Source: Pyricularia pennisetigena (Eukaryota; Ascomycota; Sordariomycetes; Magnaporthales; Pyriculariaceae). Taken from it: 64,000 nucleotides of DNA. Below the pieces are notes generated by a model that ran no database searches, was not told the DNA's origin, and saw nothing but the letters and a program-made list of their open reading frames with translations. Where the stretch lies: positions 312,730 through 376,729 of the forward strand of contig NC_043744.1 of the NCBI RefSeq assembly GCF_004337985.1, written 5' to 3'. Every line of letters begins with the position of its first letter. Position 1 is the stretch's first letter. Positions 58,612 to 64,000 of this stretch are shown here, piece after piece. The position numbers and the translations under genes are program-made.

Positions 58612-60719
58612 CAAAGCTGCTGCGATCACGGCCAACGCCTCGGCCTTTTCCTTGTTCTCGTCGATGAAGTAGCCCCATTGGACTTCCCTGCCGACCTCAC
58701 AGGTCGCCAGGGCACAGTACCTCCCCCTTCCAAACTCGGTGTTGAGCTGCTGCGTGTCCTGGATCTTGACGGCCACGGCCTTGCCCTCGGTATCGATGTT
58801 CAAGCTCTGCAGGGCCGCCGTGGCAAGGTCTCCTCCCACGCCCGAGACGACGATATTGACGCCGTCGATGGGGCTTATGACGCCGTCGATGACGTATTCC
58901 CGCCCGCTGCTGCTGCTGCTGCTGCTGCTCCGCTGGACGGTCAGGTCGCCCAGGTCCGGGCCGCGGTTCGTGCCCAGGGAGTAGGTGGACACGAAGAGGT
59001 CGAGGAGCTCCTCCTGGGAGATCTCGCGGGCCAGGGCCTCGCAGAGCGCCATCAGCCGCCGGCCAAAGTGCACCTGCATCTCCACGGGCAGCTCCAGCCC
59101 CCAGCGGCGGCTGAGGAACCAGGTCGCGGCCGCCTTGCCGCTCTGCGAGTTGACGCGGATGATGTGGTCCAGCGGGATGCCCAGGTCCTTGGGGTCGATG
59201 GGCAGGTAGGGGATGTCCCACATGGGCAGCGGGCGGCCCTCGGCCTCGGCCCGGAGCCGCAGGCCCATGCCCTTGCGGATGATGTTTTGGTGGTGCCCGC
59301 TGAAGGCCTGCAGCGCGTACTCGCCGGCGTAGGGCGTGCGGGGCCCGACCTCGAGCCCCGTGAGGCGCTCGTACTTTTCCTTGACGGCGCCGAGGTCGGA
59401 GAAGTCGAGGTTCGGGTCGATGCCGCGCGTGAAGAGGTTGAGGGCCAGCGTGACGAGGTCGACGTTGCCGGCGCGCTCGCCGTTGCCAAACAGGCAGCCC
59501 TCGACCATGTGGGCGCCGGCCATCATGCCCAGCTCGGCCGCGGCCACGCCGCAGCCGCGGTCGTTGTGGGTGTGGATGGAGATGCGGATCTTCTCCGGCT
59601 CCGACAGGCCGCCGATGAAGGTCTCGACCTGGTCGGCGAAGACGTTGGGCGTCGCCACCTCGGTGCTGGTGGCCAGCACCACCACGACGGGGTCCTCGGC
59701 GCTGGCCTCCCACGTCCGCACGACCGCCTCCGAGATGGCCAGGGCGAAGTCCTGGTCCGACTCGTTGTACGACTCGAGCCCGAACGCCAGCGACCACTCC
59801 GTCCTGCTGTCGGGGTTGTCCTTGGTGATGGACCGGAGGTAGCGGACCGCGCCGACCGCCTGGTCGACCGCCCTCTGCCGCGAGAAGCCCTGGTACTTGA
59901 GCATCTTGTCGCTGACGCAGATGTAGGTGCAGACGGTTGCTCTCTTGGCGCCCTCGAGCGCGTCGACCGTCCGCTTCAAAAAGTCGGCCCGGGTCGGCGC
60001 CAGGCCGCGCAGCCGCACGTCGTCGGGCACCGCGCCTGGAGTCTCGACCAGCCGCCTTGTAAAGTCGAACTCGACCTGGGAGGCCGCTGGGAAACTGACC
60101 TCGATCTCCTTGTAGCCTATCTCCACCAGCATCTTGAAATACTCCCATTTTTGATCCGACGTCTGAGGAGAGGGGGAGGGGCGGTTGACCAAAGATTAGT
60201 ATAAAAGATGAAAGGGGAAAAAAAATGTACCAAGGAACCTGTGTAGGCTACTTACAAGAGGGCTGGTCAAAGACTGGTTTCCGTCCCTAAGATCTGTTGA
60301 TAACCAAACTGGTGCCTTTGTGATGACCTTATTTGGCCATTGTCTGTTTGGGTTGTGGACCTGGGTGAAGCCAGTGTATTTGTTTTGAGGAAAAGAAAGC
60401 CTAGAAGTGACCCGTTGGTTAGTTTAGTTCCTCCCTAGGTTGGTCATATTGGACCCATAGCTTACATTTTGATTAGGTTGTGAACGTCCAGCGTCCTGGT
60501 GATGACCAAAGTAGCAATATAAGAATGGGGCAAGTTAGCAACAGAAGAAAAATATACAGAAAACAAGGGTATTAGTTGCCAAAAGCTGCTAGTAGGAAAA
60601 GGCAGAAAACAAGATGATACTGAGAGCAGAGTCCTGACAAAGATTGTTGAGAATCGCGAAGGAGCAGTGGCTTTTATTCGCAACCATCTCCGCAGAGACA
60701 AATCACGCCTCTCTCGCAT
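58612..60719 (-). CDS. 2-isopropylmalate-synthase-like enzyme (last exon lost in gap)
   Basis: Exons 60719-60466, 60400-60256 and 60162-58612 join in phase to 650 residues. A donor (TTG-GTGAGT) at 58611 leads to a last exon that must lie in the gap. The first 84 residues are Arg-rich then hydrophobic and could be a mitochondrial presequence, but this start is the least certain part. The catalytic domain has [13 protein letters not shown] (121-129), [21 protein letters not shown] (329-338) and [14 protein letters not shown] Ser9 linker leads to the leucine-type regulatory domain (about 555-650). The enzyme condenses acetyl-CoA with a 2-oxo acid. Pocket residues differ from leucine synthases: F-S-P-E is FGLE, and N-L-P-A-T-V-E is VLATSTE. 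Hence a different, larger substrate is likely. It is downstream of the dehydrogenase gene on the same strand. Confidence 0.9.
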
Positions 60720-61140
60720 GACGTGAAACGAGATTCTGCATCTGTCAGAAGATATTCTGGGACCTCTACGACTGTTGCTGAGACGATGTGGTCACAGGAA
60801 CGAAGCCTGGGGCGGTGGTTTGGAAACGGGTCCCACAGAGAGAAGACATTAGATCTGTCGCTAGGTGCATATCGACATCATAGAATCTATCATCACTCAG
60901 CCTACAATGAACGACAGGAGGCTGGAGTCATGAAGAGAACTGAAACAGAGATACTGATACTGCATAAATAAAACTACCTGAGGTACCCGTTTGCATTTTT
61001 CTTTTTTCATACGTCCAAGATTGTCTCGATGCAAAACCTGACGCCACAAAAGTTCCTCCCAGCAATGACATTTAGATATTCAAACCCACAGTGGAGGTGA
61101 TGTTTCATGGTCCATAGCCTATGGTGAATCGGAAGGAAAA

Positions 61141-61202
<62 letters not shown>

Positions 61203-62025
61203 AATGCCAAGAAACACGACAATGAGCCCCCAGAGTTACCCAGTTTGGAGCTTTGCTGGTAATTACATGTCGCATTGCATTTCAGTCCGTATAAAAATGG
61301 CACGCCATTCTTTTTTCCCCACGTTTAGGTTTCATTTTGTACTGTAACTTGGTAGCTTATCGAAGTCAAGCTATATGTGGGTGGGTGCATAAGAGGTGTG
61401 AGGATCCGCCAAGCCTTCTCGCCTCGGATTCATCCGAGAATGTACCCTGCAAAAATGTCATCCGGAGGGGTTTTTCTTTTCGTACGATATGTCCAGCTGA
61501 TATACTTGACAGATCATCTGATTTTTCTCTACCAGCCTGGCCGTGAAACACTTTTTTGTTTTGTTAATAACTCCATAGGTGATGGTAAGTCCCGACGATT
61601 TCAACTGATCGGAGAAAAGAAACAGAAAAGAAAAACAGTCCGACGACAAAGGCAAATATTTTAGGGTAGCCTCATGGCGTACAGACTCAGACTGTAACGT
61701 GGAAACTTGTGCTTGTGTACCCAAAATATCCTGTTCCCACTCGCTGCCTCTCCATGAATGCATACTATTCTGGTGGCTTGATGGAGCTAGTGGGCAAGGT
61801 ACCTGAGGTATAGTGATACTCTAATAAGCGCGTCAACTTTCTCTGCACTAAGCCGTAGTATGAGGGGCTAAACAACTTGATATATGCGTCACACGTGAAC
61901 CCTGCATCTCAACAAAGGGCCATGCCTAGCGGTGATATGCATACAAGGGTAGGTGTTCAAAGCCCAGCAGCTAATAGTATACTCCGCAATGGCATTGTCC
62001 GTTTGCCATTTTTTTTTTCTCGTTT
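60720..62025. other. Region between the two isopropylmalate-type genes
   Basis: 1.3 kb with no gene; it contains the promoter of the synthase-like gene and a 59-base A tract at 61142-61200. I looked for the Leu3 site CCGGNNCCGG here and did not find it. Confidence 0.6.
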
Positions 62026-62333
62026 TCATACGTGTATCAGATCCGAGAGGGTTTGGACCACATGGTCGCCAATCTCCTTTGTGGAGGCATTTCCTCCCAT
62101 GTCCTTGGTACGAACCCCAGCCTCGATCGTGTCCCTCACGGCCGTCTCGATCAGATCCGCCGCTTCGGGCATACCTAGCGAATATCTAAACATCATGGCT
62201 ACGGAGAGAATCATTCCTATGGGATTTACAATCTGCTTCCCTGCAATGTCGGGTGCGGAGCCTGAGTACCATGTGGTGAAAAAAAATTCAGTTAGCGACC
62301 AGAGATCGAGGGTGTAGGAGCAAAAGCGCCCAT

Positions 62334-62379
<46 letters not shown>

Positions 62380-63555
62380 AAATATATATATAAAAGAAAC
62401 CAACTACTCACCATGAATCGGCTCATACAACCCCTTGATCATTCCAGACCCAGCCGTAGGAATCCCACACAGACTAGCGCTTGGCAGCAGGCCAATGCTC
62501 CCGGCAATGACGCTGCCCTGGTCGCTGAGTATGTCGCCAAAGAGGTTGCTAGCCAGCACGATGCCGTTGAGCTTGGTCGGGTTGCAAGCCAGGATCATGG
62601 CGGCGCTGTCGGCCAGCTGGTGGGCGAGGGGCACGTCGGGGAACTCGCGGGCAAAGATCTCGGCGACGACCTGGCGCCAGAAGGCACCGCAGGCCATGAG
62701 GACGTTGGCCTTGTCGAGGCTGACGACGGGCAGCGGCGGGTTCCTCTGGCGCGCCAGGGACCCGGCCAGCCGGGCGACGCGCTCGACCTCCTCGTACGTG
62801 TACCGGTCCGTGTCCACGGCGACCCGGTCGCCCCGCGACTTTTCGCCAAAGTAGATGCCGCCCGTCAGCTCCCGGATCATCAGGATGTCGGTGCCCCTGA
62901 CGACGTCGGGCTTGAGCGGCGAGTCGTCGACCAGCGACGGCGCCGCGAAGTTGATGGGTCGCAGGTTGCCGTAGAGCTGCAGCTCGCGCCGCAGAGCGCC
63001 TAGGCTTTGGAACTCTACCGACGGTACCCGACCATTCCATTTCTGCAGTGTTGCTCTCGCAGCATGGTTTTCTTTTTTTTTAGTAGGTGCTTCTAAAACC
63101 AGAGATGCTCGCAGTGAGAGAGACGGTGCTTACAGGACCGCCAACAGCGCCTACCAGCACCGCGTCGGCCTTTTTGGCGGCCTCTAGGGCTTCAGGCAGA
63201 ATGGCTTCGCCGTGGAGATCAAAGCTGGTCTAAGCCGTGGATATTCGTTCGTTAGCATTACAATAAGTCAATAACGCGGAAGTCGATTCATTATTTGATT
63301 CGTTGATTTTCTTTTTTTTTTTTTTTTTCAACTTACACCACCCAGCTCGTAGGACTTGATATCACATTCGACATCAGGATACCGACTTAAAATCTGGTTC
63401 ATGACCTTGAGGCCCTCGGCCATAACCTGTGGGTGAGAGAATTGTCCAGTGAGTGAAAAGGGAAAATCCACAGCATTAACAAGTAAAGTAAGTCTTACCT
63501 CGGGCCCAGCATAGTCTCCCCCAAAAGCAACAATACTGAATTTTTTGGTCGACAT
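62026..63555 (-). CDS. 3-isopropylmalate-dehydrogenase-like enzyme
   Basis: Five exons, 63555-63499, 63426-63337, 63229-63134, 63042-62412 and 62261-62026, join in phase to 369 residues, the normal length. Family landmarks are present: [10 protein letters not shown] at the start, [47 protein letters not shown] (catalytic Lys), [15 protein letters not shown] (metal Asp), [11 protein letters not shown] and [14 protein letters not shown] (NAD loop). It oxidises and decarboxylates a 3-alkylmalate with NAD. The substrate helix reads [12 protein letters not shown] where leucine enzymes have E-x-G-L-L-x-L-R-K, so one of the two Leu that pack on the isopropyl group is Gly. DQGS replaces the usual DEAS. 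It is intact and probably paired with the synthase-like gene. Confidence 0.94.
62336..62377. repeat. (TA)n microsatellite in intron 4 of the dehydrogenase-like gene
   Basis: 42 bp of TA repeats inside the 150-nt intron 62411-62262. Confidence 0.95.
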
Positions 63556-64000
63556 TTTTGGTAGAAAAATCAAATTAAATGAGATGTGAAAGTTTGAACT
63601 TTTTTTTTTTTTCCTTTCTTCTCTTTTCGCCAGCGAATCCAGATTAGTGGCATGTAGATTAAAGAGCGTCTTTATCAAACATCCAGGGTCCCCATGAGGC
63701 AGGTGACGGTAGGAAAAAAAGAAAAGAAAAGAAAACCCCAGTCTTGTCGGCTCCAGCGTGTCGGTACCAATGTTGCATTCCTGTCGCCAAACCCAATTGA
63801 AACAAAACACAGGTGTAAGCGAGCCCAGCCAGTCACATTGAAATCCCCTTCTTCTTGCGACATGATCAACGTCTGGTATGCAGGCAATTCAAGCCTTTAA
63901 GTAGGTATACAGATATGTGGAAACAAAGTTTGAAGATGACGTCTCAATCGTGTGGATCACAGGGCTGCCTAGGTCAAGGTTCTCGGCGTATAGGCCGGGC
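63556..64000. other. Promoter side of the dehydrogenase-like gene
   Basis: A/T tracts at 63599-63612 and 63714-63735. No gene and no Leu3-type site (CCGGNNCCGG) are seen. Confidence 0.6.

Noticed and set aside
58678..60204. A 508-codon plus-strand frame opposite the synthase-like gene
   Set aside because: Shadow of a G+C-rich gene on the minus strand; Arg/Asp/Gly-rich with no domain, while the minus strand matches the synthase throughout.
60720..64000. Leu3-type regulatory sites (CCGGNNCCGG) at the isopropylmalate-type genes
   Set aside because: Searched by eye upstream of both genes and not found; this agrees with, but does not prove, regulation apart from leucine.

Overview
The window is nuclear DNA of a filamentous ascomycete. 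Genes carry short GT...AG introns (about 50-150 bp) with CTRAC/CTAAC-type branch points. Secreted carbohydrate-active, tyrosinase and esterase genes, an SAT4-type rhodopsin-domain protein, a PLAC8 protein and a fungal enterotoxin-A-type ADP-ribosyltransferase fit the Sordariomycetes. A complete Pot2/Fot1-type DNA transposon (1,858 bp, 42-bp inverted ends, 535-codon transposase) points to the Magnaporthales, although the species cannot be named from the sequence alone. The assembly has three N gaps (30081-31009, 44326-44336, 58109-58540), many long homopolymers and one clearly artificial poly-C block.

Layout. 1-6 kb is gene-poor, with one uncertain two-exon gene. 6-17 kb holds a GPI-type histidine-triad protein, a seven-helix SAT4 protein, a GH10-CBM1 xylanase facing a DJ-1/PfpI protein, an intron-containing tRNA-Gly, a DUF4140/DUF4139 protein with two homopolymer frameshifts, and a small conserved protein. 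17-24.6 kb is a repeat-rich zone with the Pot2-like element and a decayed aminoglycoside-phosphotransferase-type gene. 24.6-39.5 kb has a PLAC8 protein, two low-complexity secreted proteins, an alpha/beta-hydrolase remnant and a large protein of unknown function. 41.7-46.4 kb has a secreted tyrosinase and a GPI-type carboxylesterase, separated by the poly-C artefact. 48-53.5 kb has a divergent pair: a kinase-like protein and a protein with a PD-(D/E)XK-like core. 54-57 kb has the ADP-ribosyltransferase, an XAP5 (FAM50) protein and a small membrane protein.

The most interesting locus is 58.6-63.6 kb. A 2-isopropylmalate-synthase-like gene and a 3-isopropylmalate-dehydrogenase-like gene lie in tandem. 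By eye both have lost side-chain-pocket residues that are conserved in the leucine enzymes, in the direction of a larger pocket. This suggests a 2-oxo-acid chain-elongation module, as used for homotyrosine in echinocandin pathways, rather than the housekeeping leucine pathway. The window ends just upstream of the dehydrogenase gene, so any partner genes on that side are not visible.
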